DNA of 64,000 nucleotides from CAZIPN01 sp964541225 (GTDB lineage Bacteria > Actinomycetota > Coriobacteriia > Anaerosomatales > JAAXUF01), in contig CAZIPN010000009.1 of assembly GCA_964541225.1 (NCBI GenBank), positions 1-64,000 of the forward strand, written 5' to 3'. Each line of letters opens with the position of its first letter. Within the stretch, counting starts at the first letter, position 1. The notes under the pieces are model-generated. The model saw only the letters and a list, made by a program, of their open reading frames with translations, did no database searches and was not told the origin of the DNA. Positions 18,695 to 29,849 of this stretch are shown piece by piece. The translations under genes and the position numbers were made by a program.

Positions 18695-19882
18695 CTACTC
18701 GTAGCGTAGCGCCACAATCGGGTCAAGCCGAGACGCCCGCCATGCGGGATACACGCCGAAGAAGACGCCCACCGCCGCGCTGAAGACGAAGGCCAGCGTC
18801 ACCGCCCACCACGTGACCTCGGCAGGTACCCACTTGTGCAGCGCGTACGCACCTCCCGCGCCCAGCCCAATTCCGATGGCTCCGCCGAGGATCGACAGCA
18901 TCATCGCCTCGATCACGAACTGGCTCAGGATGTCGTAGGTCCGTGCGCCGACGGCCTTGCGGATGCCGATCTCTCGCGTGCGCTCGGAAACGCTGACCAA
19001 CATGATATTCATGATGCCGATGCCGCCGACCAGCAGGGAGATCGAGGCGAGCCCCGCGAGCATGGCCGTGAGCGTCCCGAGGATCGTCGACAAGAAGCTC
19101 AGTGTTTGCGCCTGCGTCATCACGGTGAACGGACTCTTGAAGTGAACGCGCAGCGCCATCTCGACTTGCGCCTTGACGGCATCTATATTCTTGGCATCTG
19201 GGGTGCGCACAAGGAGCTCGGAGATGTTGCCCGTGCCGAGCAACTGTTGCGCTGTCGAGATCGGGATAATGACGAGATTGTCTTGACTCCCCCCGAACCC
19301 TCCCCCTCGCGTCTCGAGCTGACCGACCACGCGAAACGGCGCGCCGTTGATGTCGACAGTGCGTCCGACCGGATCCTGTCCAGGAAACAGCTTGTCCCGC
19401 ACCGTGATTCCCAGCACCACCACGCGAGACGCACCGACCACCTCGCCACGCGAGAACCAACGACCGCTAGCGATGTTGCCAAATGCCGCGTCCTTCACGT
19501 TCTCGTCAGAGGCGACAATTTGGGTGTTCTGCCTCTTGTTGGCAGCACGAGCCTCGCCGGCAGCCTGGAGCTCAGGAATGACGGTGTTCTCCGGGCCAAG
19601 ACGAGTCCGCAGGTACTCGATGTCGCCAAGTGTGAACTGCTTGACGATCTCTCCTCCGCCTCCGCCTCCACCGCTACTCAGATCACCAGGTAGGGCGAAC
19701 AGGATGTTGGATCCAAGACCAGCGATCTGTCCTGTGATCTGGCTCTGAACACCGGTCCCCAGCGACACCAGCAAGATGACCGCAGCAACCCCGATCACGA
19801 CGCCGAGCATCGTCAAGGCGCTGCGGACCTTGTTGGCGTTGAGCGCGCGAAGCGCTATGCGGAAGCTCTCGATGAGGTTCAT
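18695..19882 (-). CDS. MacB-like ABC transporter permease
   Basis: A 395-residue permease with the MacB layout: one N-terminal membrane helix (about 20-42), a large extracytoplasmic domain (about 45-270), and three C-terminal helices. The segment RTREIGIRKAVGA before the second helix is a hallmark of the family. Family members export macrolides, peptides or lipids with a membrane-fusion partner. Its ATG overlaps the stop of the ATPase gene by 4 bases (ATGA), so the two are translationally coupled. It is the last gene of a three-gene operon. Confidence 0.93.
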   Translation of the reverse strand: MNLIESFRIALRALNANKVRSALTMLGVVIGVAAVILLVSLGTGVQSQITGQIAGLGSNILFALPGDLSSGGGGGGGEIVKQFTLGDIEYLRTRLGPENTVIPELQAAGEARAANKRQNTQIVASDENVKDAAFGNIASGRWFSRGEVVGASRVVVLGITVRDKLFPGQDPVGRTVDINGAPFRVVGQLETRGGGFGGSQDNLVIIPISTAQQLLGTGNISELLVRTPDAKNIDAVKAQVEMALRVHFKSPFTVMTQAQTLSFLSTILGTLTAMLAGLASISLLVGGIGIMNIMLVSVSERTREIGIRKAVGARTYDILSQFVIEAMMLSILGGAIGIGLGAGGAYALHKWVPAEVTWWAVTLAFVFSAAVGVFFGVYPAWRASRLDPIVALRYE

Positions 19883-20730
19883 ACGCCGTGCTTCACATTG
19901 ACCGAGAGATTCTCCGCGACCGTGTCGATCCGAGCCTCATCGGCGAGATGCCTGATTTCCGCACTCGCGATGATGCGATCATCGACCAGCTCGTTGAGGA
20001 CGATACGGCCGTCCGCGATGTGCACAACGCGTTGCGCGTGCCGAGCCACCCGCGCATCGTGGGTGACAAGCACAACCGTGATGCCCTGGTCGTTCAGCCC
20101 CTGTAGAATCTGCATCACTTCAACGCCACTGCGCGAATCGAGGTTGCCGGTGGGCTCATCGGCAAGCACGATGCTCGGCTCCGTCACGAGAGCTCGGGCT
20201 ATGGCGACGCGCTGTTGCTGGCCACCCGAGAGCTGATTGGGCATGTGACGCAGCCGCTCCCCAAGGCCGACGCGCTCCAGCGCGGCTTTGGCGCGTCGAG
20301 CCCGCTCCCCGCCCAGGATGCCCGCATATATGAGGGGCAGCTCGACGTTGGCCACTGCCGTGGTGCGAGCGAGCAAGTTGAATGACTGGAAGACGAAACC
20401 GATGCGTTTGTTGCGCACAGCGGCAAGCTGGTTGGGCTTCATGTCGGAAACGTCCTGCCCGTCGATCGTGACGGTGCCACTGGTCGGATGATCGAGCAGA
20501 CCAATGATATGCATCAGCGTCGACTTGCCCGAACCGGATGGCCCCATGATAGCCAGCATCTCGCCACGACGAACTTCCAACTCGACGCTGTCAAGCGCGT
20601 CTACGACGACTTCGTCGAGTACGTAGCGCTTCGTGACGTCGCGAGCCTCAAGCACGATCGCCGCCGCGCTCGGCCCTCCCATTTCGCCGCTCGCGCCGAC
20701 AGCGCTGGACGTCACGGGCGGCTGCACCAT
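19879..20730 (-). CDS. MacB/LolD-like ABC transporter ATP-binding protein
   Basis: A 283-residue nucleotide-binding subunit. Walker A GPSGSGKS is at 63-70, followed by the Q-loop, the signature LSGGQQQR, Walker B VLADEPTGNLD and the switch His in VTHD. It powers the downstream permease. The ATG at 20730 follows GGGGAG by 5 bases, which favours it over a GTG at 20736. About 30 extra residues precede the conserved core and another 40 follow it, both unusual for the LolD class; they are not recognisable domains. Confidence 0.93.
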   Translation of the reverse strand: MVQPPVTSSAVGASGEMGGPSAAAIVLEARDVTKRYVLDEVVVDALDSVELEVRRGEMLAIMGPSGSGKSTLMHIIGLLDHPTSGTVTIDGQDVSDMKPNQLAAVRNKRIGFVFQSFNLLARTTAVANVELPLIYAGILGGERARRAKAALERVGLGERLRHMPNQLSGGQQQRVAIARALVTEPSIVLADEPTGNLDSRSGVEVMQILQGLNDQGITVVLVTHDARVARHAQRVVHIADGRIVLNELVDDRIIASAEIRHLADEARIDTVAENLSVNVKHGV

Positions 20731-20749
20731 AAGCACTCCCCGCCGCCGA

Positions 20750-22030
20750 CTACTGCGTGCGGACGGTCATGCCGTCACTGTATTGTGTCGCGCCAGCTAG
20801 TGCCACGGCGTCGCCGTCGCTCAAACCGCTGACCACCTCAACTTGCGTGTCCGTCGTCGCTCCAACGGTGATGTTGGTTTGGACGAGCTTCGTTCCTGCG
20901 ACTTTGTAGACGTAGTTCTGACCATTCTGGTTGAACAGTGCCTCCACGGGGATCGTCAACGCTCCCTCGACTGCCGAGACCTGGATGGTCGCGTCGCCCT
21001 TCATGCCAAGCAGCATCGTCTTGCCAGGATCGGTCATCCCGAGTTCCACCTGGAAGATGGTCCCACCCGTAGCGGTAGGCTGCGCCGCGGGATTGATGTG
21101 GATGACCGTCGTCTTGAACGTCGCACCCGGAAACGCATCGAGCGTAACATCGGCGGTCATTCCGAGCTTCACGCGGTCGATGTCAGCCTCGTCGACCTCA
21201 GCGGTGAACGTGGACGTCCCGAGAGCCACAACGGAAAACGGCGCGGCCGCAGGCGACACACCGACGCCCTTGGCGGGTAGAGGAGCCTTGCCATCTGCTC
21301 CCGCCGTGCCGACCGGATTCAAGAACACGGTCCCATCCATGGGCGCCACCAGTGTGGCGTCGTCGAGATTTGCTTGCGCGACATCGAGCGCAGCTTCAGC
21401 AGAAGTGACTGCGGCATTCGCTGCCGCACGTTGCTCGTCGACGTTACGATTCTTGTCGACCTTCAGCTCCGAGGCCTCGGCGTTGAGCAGCGTCGCCTTG
21501 GCGCCCTTCATCGCGGCGTAGGCGATCGCCACGCTGGCATCCTTCGACGCTTTCGACGGAGTCTCGGGCAACTTCTTGGTGGCATAGTACGTATTCTTCG
21601 CGTTGTTGTAGCTCGCTCGCGCAGCCGTGACGGCGGCGTCGGCGGCGGCGTCATCGAGACACGTCGGCGTCGAGTTGTTGAGGGTTTCGACACCTGCCTC
21701 TGCCTGCTTGACACCTGCCTCTGCCTGCTTGACTGCCGCCTTCAGCGGAGCGGTATCCATCTTGGCCAGCTTGTCGCCAGCCGTCACGCTCTGCCCGTCT
21801 TTGACGTAGACCGCCGAGAGCGTACCCTGCGTCGGCGCGTAGACCTCAGCCCGATCACCGGCCGATATCTTGCCCGAGGCGGAGACTGTCACCTTCAGCG
21901 AGGTCTTGCTGGCCTTTGCCGTCTTGATGACCGGACCGCTGCCAGCCGATTTTGAAAGAAAGTACCCGGCCACTCCGACCACCACGACGAGCACCACAAC
22001 GCTGACGACGATCTTGACAGTCCTAGACAC
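20750..22030 (-). CDS. MacA-like efflux adaptor (membrane-fusion protein)
   Basis: A 426-residue periplasmic-adaptor-type protein with an N-terminal membrane anchor (about 5-24), a biotinyl-lipoyl-like strand region, a long alpha-helical hairpin (about 95-215), and beta-barrel domains. It should link the MacB-like permease to the cell surface. The GTG at 22030 is chosen for GGGAGG 4 bases upstream. The hairpin contains a perfect 21-base tandem duplication encoding VKQAEAG twice. It is the first gene of the operon, 19 bases before the ATPase. Confidence 0.92.
   Translation of the reverse strand: MSRTVKIVVSVVVLVVVVGVAGYFLSKSAGSGPVIKTAKASKTSLKVTVSASGKISAGDRAEVYAPTQGTLSAVYVKDGQSVTAGDKLAKMDTAPLKAAVKQAEAGVKQAEAGVETLNNSTPTCLDDAAADAAVTAARASYNNAKNTYYATKKLPETPSKASKDASVAIAYAAMKGAKATLLNAEASELKVDKNRNVDEQRAAANAAVTSAEAALDVAQANLDDATLVAPMDGTVFLNPVGTAGADGKAPLPAKGVGVSPAAAPFSVVALGTSTFTAEVDEADIDRVKLGMTADVTLDAFPGATFKTTVIHINPAAQPTATGGTIFQVELGMTDPGKTMLLGMKGDATIQVSAVEGALTIPVEALFNQNGQNYVYKVAGTKLVQTNITVGATTDTQVEVVSGLSDGDAVALAGATQYSDGMTVRTQ
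21690..21731. repeat. Perfect 21-bp tandem repeat inside the adaptor gene
   Basis: Two identical 21-base units abut without a spacer. They encode a repeated seven-residue unit in the predicted coiled-coil hairpin, that is, one extra heptad. Confidence 0.9.
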
Positions 22031-22177
22031 CGTGCCTCCCTCTCCGACCCTGCGCGGGGTTCGGGACAACCTCTTCAACGCCCTTGAGCACTCCCTGCAT
22101 TGTTCCACAACGACCCGCTCGCGTCGCGTCTGCTGGCCGCGAATCCGCAGGCTCGCGAGATAGATCGTCCACTAGCG

Positions 22178-22207
22178 ATCATACTCGACTGACCGACCGT
22201 CGGTCAG
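22178..22207 (-). promoter_or_regulatory. Promoter of the MacA/B operon with TetR-type operator
   Basis: On the minus strand CTGACC and TATGAT lie 18 bases apart. A 19-base palindrome (22189-22207), CTGACCGAC and its complement around one central base, covers the -35 and half the spacer. This sequence resembles operators of TetR-family regulators and would block RNA polymerase when occupied. No TetR gene is in the window. Confidence 0.65.
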
Positions 22208-22238
22208 CCCACCGATCTGCGCGCGACAAACTCGCCGC

Positions 22239-22934
22239 TCACACACGGAAACGCGCCTCGTCGCCACCCAGAAGTTGCCTCAGATCACCGAGCTTCCCGA
22301 TCGCGTAATCGGGCTTCGGCTCAAGCACTCGCTCGGGAAAGGGGCCCCACGTTGCCGCAACCGTGAGGACACCCGCAGCCCTCCCCGCGACCATGTCGTG
22401 AGGGCTGTCGCCAACATACATGCACTGCTCTGCCGACAAACCCAGCCGCCGCACGCCCTCCACGACAGGTTCGCCCTGGGGTTTGTGAATCGTCGTGTCT
22501 TCGTAGGCAACGATGAACTCGAAGAACCGCTCGAGCCCAAAGTACTCGACCCCTCGTTGTGCAACCGACCTGCTCTTCGAAGTGACAACTCCCATGCGAT
22601 ACCCATCATCTTGCAAGACGGCGAGCGCTTCCTCCGTCCCGGGGTACTCGCAGATCAGATCGTCGTGAACACGCTCGTTGTATTCCCGATACGCCACAAG
22701 CAACTCATCAACATGGCCGGGCGCGTACTCCCCCATCTGAGTTCGCAAAGGCACACCGATGTTGTGCCGCAACACATCGTCCGGCAAGGCCTCACCGAGC
22801 ACCGCTTGGGTCGCATGGCGAGCCGAAGTCACGATGAGATCTACCGTGTCGACCAGTGTGCCGTCGAGGTCAAATAGCAGCCCGTCGATTGCCGCTATTC
22901 GCCGCGCACGCTCTCGAGAAGTCGTGTCATTCAT
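22239..22934 (-). CDS. HAD-family phosphatase (phosphoglycolate phosphatase/PpaX-like)
   Basis: A 231-residue HAD hydrolase. Motif I is [10 protein letters not shown], motif II VTSK, the lysine of motif III is in HKPQGEP, and motif IV is VGDSPHDM. The cap domain between motifs I and II is the alpha-helical type found in phosphoglycolate and pyrophosphate phosphatases (Gph, PpaX); the substrate cannot be chosen from sequence. The ATG overlaps the end of gyrA by 8 bases, so it is coupled to gyrase expression as the last gene of the origin-proximal run. The frame is open for 37 more codons upstream inside gyrA, which I discount. Confidence 0.88.
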   Translation of the reverse strand: MNDTTSRERARRIAAIDGLLFDLDGTLVDTVDLIVTSARHATQAVLGEALPDDVLRHNIGVPLRTQMGEYAPGHVDELLVAYREYNERVHDDLICEYPGTEEALAVLQDDGYRMGVVTSKSRSVAQRGVEYFGLERFFEFIVAYEDTTIHKPQGEPVVEGVRRLGLSAEQCMYVGDSPHDMVAGRAAGVLTVAATWGPFPERVLEPKPDYAIGKLGDLRQLLGGDEARFRV

Positions 22935-25560
22935 TCGGAGGGTTCTGCTCTTCTGCCTCCGTCGGTTCGGCTTCTTCGGCGTCCTCAAATTCTTCGGCCA
23001 CCAGCTCGTCGGCTTCGTCCTCCCGAGCGTCAATCTCGGGCGCATCGGTTGGGCTGACCTCGCCCTCGACCGGCAGTGTTCCCTGCCCCTCGGCTACCCT
23101 TGCAGCGGACTTCTTCCTTCCACCACTAACTCGAGCTATCGCGCTGACGTGATCGGTTTCCGACACGTTCATCACCTTGACACCCTGGGTCGAGCGACCA
23201 AGCCTGCTGATGTCTTCCGCCTTGACGCGGATCACAACGCCCTCTTCCGAGATGAGCATGAGCTCGTACGCCGGCGAAACGATCTTCATGCCGACAAGAG
23301 CGCCCTTCTTCGGAGTGACCTGGATGGTCCGTACGCCCTGGCCACCTCGGTGATGCTCGGGGTAGTCCGCAACGGCCGTGCGCTTGCCGTAGCCACGCTC
23401 CGTGACGACGAACAGCTCAGTACCATGCGGTGCGATCTCCATGCCGAGAAGGGCTTCGCCTTCTTTGATGGTCATGCCTTTGACGCCCATGGTGTCGCGA
23501 CCCATTGGTCGCGCCTCGGACTCATCCCACTTGATGGCCTTGCCGGAGCTCGCGACCATCATCACCTTCTCGCCGGTCTTCACGCGGCGAACTGAGATCA
23601 GCTCATCTTTGTCGCGCAGGTTGATCGCGATAATGCCATCTCGGCGGGAACGATCGTACGCTTGCATTGCGGTCTTCTTGACCATCCCCTGCCGTGTCGC
23701 GAAGAGCAGGAATTCGTCGGCAGGGAATGCCTTTGTGTTGATGACTGCGGCGATCTTCTCGTCGGTCTCAAACGGCAGCAGGTTCACGACAGCAGTGCCG
23801 CGCGCATGCCGCGATCCTACCGGCAGCTCGTGGACCTTCATGCGGTAGACCTTGCCCTTCGTCGAGAAGAACAGCACGTAGTCGTGTGTGCTCGCGATGA
23901 ACAAGTGCTCGACGAAGTCGTTGTCTTTCAGGTTGACGCCCTGTAGGCCCTTCCCGCCGCGCTTCTGCTGACGATATGTCGCCACGGGCAGCCGCTTCAC
24001 GTAGCCGGTCTTGGTGATGGTGACGACCATGTCTTCCTCGGCGATGAGGTCCTCGACATCGAGATCCTTAGCCGCCGCGGTGATGACGGTCCGGCGCTTG
24101 TCGGCGAACTTCTGTCGCACCTCGGCAAGTTCGTCCTTGACGATCTGTAGCACCAGGCCGACGTCGGCAAGGACCTTCTGGTACCAGGCGATCTTCTCGC
24201 GCAACTCGGCGAGTTCTTCTTCGATCTTGTGTCGCTCGAGGCCCGTGAGACGACGAAGTCGCATCTCCAGGATCGCATCCGTCTGAATCTCGCTGAGACC
24301 AAACCGCTCGATGAGCCGCGCCTTGGCCTCGGCGTCGTCATCGCTAGCGCGGATGATCTTGATGACTTCGTCGATGTTGTCGAGTGCGATGACGTAGCCC
24401 TCGAGGATGTGTGCACGTTCTTGGGCTTTGCGCAGTTCGTACTGCGTCCTGCGGGTGATGACCTCTTTCTGATGCTCAATGTAGTAGTGCAGCATCTCTT
24501 TGAGCGTGAGCGTTCTCGGGACGCCGTCGACGAGGGACAACATGATCACGCCGAAACCCTGTTGCAGTTGCGTGTGCTTGTAGAGCTTGTTCAGCACAAC
24601 CTGGGGAATGCAGGCTTGCTTGAGCTCGATGACGACCCGCATGCCTTTGCGGTCGGATTCGTCGCGCAGGTCGCTGATCTCCGTGAGCTTCTTCTCGCGA
24701 ACGAGGTCCGCGATCTTGGCCACCAGCTTGGACTTGTTCACCTGGTACGGGAGTTCGTTGATGATGATGCGCGTTCGCCCGGTTGAGGTTTGTTCTATGT
24801 GGGCCTTGCCGCGAATCGTGATCGATCCTCGTCCGGTCTCGTACGCCGAGCGGATCCCGTCGAGGCCCATCACCATGCCGCCGGTTGGGAAGTCCGGACC
24901 TGGCAAGACGGCCATCAGTTCGTCCAGAGTCGCGTCTGGATTGTCGATGAGCATTGTCGTCGCGTCGACGACCTCGCCGAGATTGTGCGGGGGGATGTTG
25001 GTGGCCATTCCAACCGCGATGCCGGCCGAGCCATTCACCAACAGGTTGGGATATCGGCTCGGCAAAACGAGGGGCTCTTGCAGCGACTCGTCGTAGTTCG
25101 GCCCGAAGTTGACTGTCTCCTTGTCGAGATCCCGCAGGAGTTCCATGGCCAGGCGCTGAAGACGAGCCTCCGTGTAGCGCATGGCCGCTGCGGAGTCGCC
25201 GTCCACCGATCCAAAGTTGCCGTGCCCGTCGACGAGCGGCGCGCGCATGGCAAACGGCTGTGCCATCCGGACCATGGTGTCGTACACCGCTGCGTCTCCG
25301 TGGGGGTGGTACTTGCCGATGACCTCTCCGACCGTCCACGCCGACTTCTTGTACGCGCGCGTCGGCGTCAGACCGGATTCATGCATGGCGTAGAGGATGC
25401 GGCGGTGCACTGGCTTCAGGCCGTCACGCACGTCTGGCAGTGCTCGAGACACAATGACGCTCATCGAGTACTCCAAGAACGAGCTTTTCAGCTCGCTTTG
25501 AATCTCGACCGGCAGTAGCGTCGTCCCGCTTGTGTCGATTGTCCCGCTATCGTCTGCCAC
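22927..25560 (-). CDS. gyrA: DNA gyrase subunit A
   Basis: An 877-residue type II topoisomerase cleavage subunit that introduces negative supercoils with GyrB. The catalytic Tyr129 is in AAMRYTEA, and the GyrA box QKRGGKG, which separates gyrase from topoisomerase IV, is present before the six-bladed C-terminal domain. The quinolone-resistance region has Ala90 and Asp94 (HGDAAVYD), the mycobacterial pattern rather than Ser. The C-terminal tail is strongly acidic. The start is GTG directly after the stop of the small membrane-protein gene, with GGAG 8 bases upstream. Confidence 0.98.
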   Translation of the reverse strand: MADDSGTIDTSGTTLLPVEIQSELKSSFLEYSMSVIVSRALPDVRDGLKPVHRRILYAMHESGLTPTRAYKKSAWTVGEVIGKYHPHGDAAVYDTMVRMAQPFAMRAPLVDGHGNFGSVDGDSAAAMRYTEARLQRLAMELLRDLDKETVNFGPNYDESLQEPLVLPSRYPNLLVNGSAGIAVGMATNIPPHNLGEVVDATTMLIDNPDATLDELMAVLPGPDFPTGGMVMGLDGIRSAYETGRGSITIRGKAHIEQTSTGRTRIIINELPYQVNKSKLVAKIADLVREKKLTEISDLRDESDRKGMRVVIELKQACIPQVVLNKLYKHTQLQQGFGVIMLSLVDGVPRTLTLKEMLHYYIEHQKEVITRRTQYELRKAQERAHILEGYVIALDNIDEVIKIIRASDDDAEAKARLIERFGLSEIQTDAILEMRLRRLTGLERHKIEEELAELREKIAWYQKVLADVGLVLQIVKDELAEVRQKFADKRRTVITAAAKDLDVEDLIAEEDMVVTITKTGYVKRLPVATYRQQKRGGKGLQGVNLKDNDFVEHLFIASTHDYVLFFSTKGKVYRMKVHELPVGSRHARGTAVVNLLPFETDEKIAAVINTKAFPADEFLLFATRQGMVKKTAMQAYDRSRRDGIIAINLRDKDELISVRRVKTGEKVMMVASSGKAIKWDESEARPMGRDTMGVKGMTIKEGEALLGMEIAPHGTELFVVTERGYGKRTAVADYPEHHRGGQGVRTIQVTPKKGALVGMKIVSPAYELMLISEEGVVIRVKAEDISRLGRSTQGVKVMNVSETDHVSAIARVSGGRKKSAARVAEGQGTLPVEGEVSPTDAPEIDAREDEADELVAEEFEDAEEAEPTEAEEQNPPNE

Positions 25561-26148
25561 CTAGAGCACTCCTCGCTGTCGTAGAGATCTGTAGATCGCC
25601 CATCCGCCAATGACGATGAACGAGAGGCCGAACACGACCAACACCATCCCGCCGTTCGTACCTATCTGGCCGAGCTTCCGATTGAGTAGCGCTGCGGTTC
25701 CCCACACAACAGTCGCCGTGCCGACCAACCCGACCACAACTCCCGCAGTCAGCCCAACCACCCACACGGTGCCAAGACGCTCCGACTCTTCTGCCCGCAG
25801 GTTGAGCATCAGCATCTCGACCTGTGAGTCATCGAGCTGCTCATCGGCCGCACGCGTCTTCGATGCCGCTGACTGGCCTTCCGGCTCCGACCGGTTCACG
25901 AGTCCAGCCGACACCCCTGCTGCCGTCTCGGAACTCGCGTCCGCCACAGCGCCGTCTGCTTCTCCAGCAGCGCCCTCGTCCGGCGCGCTCTCTTGCGCCG
26001 CAGCCCGCGCTTCCCTCTCGGCTCTCTCGCGCTCGGCCTGTTCGCGGGCATGCTTCTCGAACTGAGCTTTCTCCCAGGGCGGCGGCTCAAATCGCCTCGG
26101 TTCTCGCCGAGGTGGCGGGGGTCGAAAATCAGAACCCTGATCGCTCAC
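25561..26148 (-). CDS. Hypothetical two-helix membrane protein between gyrB and gyrA
   Basis: A 195-residue protein that I do not recognise. The first 25 residues are Pro/Arg-rich, followed by a charged Glu/Arg/Ala helix (about 27-55) that may be coiled coil, an acidic low-complexity linker, and two membrane segments (about 125-147 and 163-184) with a short basic tail. Its GTG start lies 27 bases after gyrB and its stop codon touches the gyrA start, so it is made together with gyrase. Some actinobacteria carry a DUF3566 membrane protein next to gyrA, but the sequence here does not show that family's conserved block. Confidence 0.75.
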   Translation of the reverse strand: MSDQGSDFRPPPPRREPRRFEPPPWEKAQFEKHAREQAERERAEREARAAAQESAPDEGAAGEADGAVADASSETAAGVSAGLVNRSEPEGQSAASKTRAADEQLDDSQVEMLMLNLRAEESERLGTVWVVGLTAGVVVGLVGTATVVWGTAALLNRKLGQIGTNGGMVLVVFGLSFIVIGGWAIYRSLRQRGVL

Positions 26149-26175
26149 GTCCCGAAGCTAGCCTTCCCCTCGCGA

Positions 26176-28143
<1,968 letters not shown>

Positions 28144-28234
28144 CTACGATATCTTGTGGTTGCTCCGTAGATGGTACCACAATGTGTGGGGTAAACACGC
28201 CGAAACAGCAGCCTACGACGCCCTGTCGCCGTGC

Positions 28235-28762
28235 CTAAGACGAGCAATCCGATGACAGACCCTTCTTCCACTCAAGATCCTTCACCGTCGCCCGAAATAC
28301 GGCCGTACGGAGTTCCTCGTCGGGTATCTCCGCAACCGATGCCCGGATCTGATCGATCTCTGTCTGTGTCAGGGGAACCGGCGCCACCTTGTCTTCGCCA
28401 TAGAATTCCTCAGTCTGCTCTTCAATACGGCGCAGACGGTGCTCTTCGGCGACCTTCCGCGAGACAGTGAACCGCACCTCCCCTACCAATTCCTCTCCCA
28501 GTTCCTTGTTGATGGCAACCCTATACTGCTCGGCCGCCGCCGAGAAGTGCGTTGCCCACGAGTTCCCATCGACGTAGACGATGAGGACTCTGTCCCTCAG
28601 GTACGCGCCCGTGGTGTGGCTGACTGCAATTCCTTGAGCTGCCCGCTGCCAGGCCTCAGACACCCTCGCCGCCGCGTATGCCCCTGTCCCTCTCCTGTCC
28701 AGACGCTTGACTATGGAGTCGAGCGCTGGCTTCAATTCCGTCTGGCGTCCCCGTCTCTTCAC
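28235..28762 (-). CDS. dciA: DciA-like DUF721 protein (helicase loader/operator)
   Basis: A 175-residue DUF721 protein. DciA proteins help load or activate the replicative helicase DnaB in bacteria lacking DnaC/DnaI. The central domain includes the signature VYVDGNSWATHFSAAAEQYR (about 70-90). The GTG start overlaps the recF stop (GTGA), which fixes it and dismisses the longer frame. The position after recF and before gyrB is the standard actinobacterial order. The C-terminal 60 residues are acidic and less conserved. Confidence 0.85.
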   Translation of the reverse strand: MKRRGRQTELKPALDSIVKRLDRRGTGAYAAARVSEAWQRAAQGIAVSHTTGAYLRDRVLIVYVDGNSWATHFSAAAEQYRVAINKELGEELVGEVRFTVSRKVAEEHRLRRIEEQTEEFYGEDKVAPVPLTQTEIDQIRASVAEIPDEELRTAVFRATVKDLEWKKGLSSDCSS

Positions 28763-29844
28763 GTCAAGCTCACGACCTTGGCGCGGCGTACAAGGTCGTC
28801 TTCGAAGTAGCCCAGGTTCGTTGTCGTCACGAACGTCTGGGCAGCCGCTCCCACGAACTCGGTGAGGGCCTGTCGCCGTGCCTCGTCCAGCTCCGACATT
28901 ACGTCGTCCAGCAAGAGCACGGGAGGTTGTCCCCCGACGTCCGTAATGACACCCACCTCCGAGAGCTTCCACGCCAACGCTACTGTCCTTTGCTGGCCCT
29001 GCGACGCGAAGTTCCGGGCGTCATGCCCGTTGACGGTGAAACTGATGTCGTCGCGGTGCGGGCCGACTAGACTCGTTCCCCTGCCTATCTCCTCGCCCTT
29101 CTTCTTCTCGAGCGCGACTCTCATGCCCTCGTTGGCGTCTGCCGCATGCTCGGCGACATCCGCCCACGAAGGCCGGTATCGCGACTCAAGCTCTTCTCCT
29201 CCAGAGAGTGTGCGATAGACCTCTGACATTCTTGCAGCCAGTCGCTCGAACAACCGTTGCCTGTGTCCACCGAAGGCCAGACCCGAGTCCGCGAGTCTCG
29301 CGGTCCAAACGTCCATCATCTCGCGGTCGAGCGGTTGTTCTCGCAAGATAGCGTTCCTGTGCCGCAGGATTCGTTCGTACTCGATCCGGGCACTGCGGTA
29401 CGCGGGAGAGAGCTGGTCGCCCATTCCGTCCACCGCGGCCCGCCTCTTGTCGGCCGAGTCTTTCACGACACGCAAGTCGTCAGGTGTGAACACCACGCTC
29501 GGGAGTATCCCCGCCACTTCGGAAATCCGGCGCCGTGTCTTCCCGTTTACCTGATATGTCCTTCTCCCTTGCGCGGTGGCATGCATGGTGACCTCAAGCA
29601 GCCGACCTTCTCCTTCGGCCGATAGCGTTGCTCGGGCCTCGCGCGTTCCCCATCGCACCACATCTCCCCACGACGGATGCCGAAAGGACTCTGCTGCAGT
29701 CAGAAGGTCTAGCGCTTCGATAATGTTCGTCTTTCCCGCCGCATTCGCTCCGACCAGGATGGTGAGTTTCGGGTCGGGTTCTACACGAAACCTCCCGTAG
29801 CTGCGAAAATCCGTCAGCTCAAGATGCTTGACTGAGAGTCCCAC
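28759..29844 (-). CDS. recF: DNA replication and repair protein RecF
   Basis: A 361-residue SMC-like ATPase that loads RecA at single-strand gaps. Walker A GANAAGKT is near residue 30, the signature LSGG region near 205, and Walker B VLLLDDVMSELD near the C-terminus, followed by the conserved VTTTN. The GTG start lies 5 bases after the dnaN stop. It sits in the canonical dnaA-dnaN-recF order. Confidence 0.96.
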   Translation of the reverse strand: MGLSVKHLELTDFRSYGRFRVEPDPKLTILVGANAAGKTNIIEALDLLTAAESFRHPSWGDVVRWGTREARATLSAEGEGRLLEVTMHATAQGRRTYQVNGKTRRRISEVAGILPSVVFTPDDLRVVKDSADKRRAAVDGMGDQLSPAYRSARIEYERILRHRNAILREQPLDREMMDVWTARLADSGLAFGGHRQRLFERLAARMSEVYRTLSGGEELESRYRPSWADVAEHAADANEGMRVALEKKKGEEIGRGTSLVGPHRDDISFTVNGHDARNFASQGQQRTVALAWKLSEVGVITDVGGQPPVLLLDDVMSELDEARRQALTEFVGAAAQTFVTTTNLGYFEDDLVRRAKVVSLT

Positions 29845-29849
29845 GGCCT

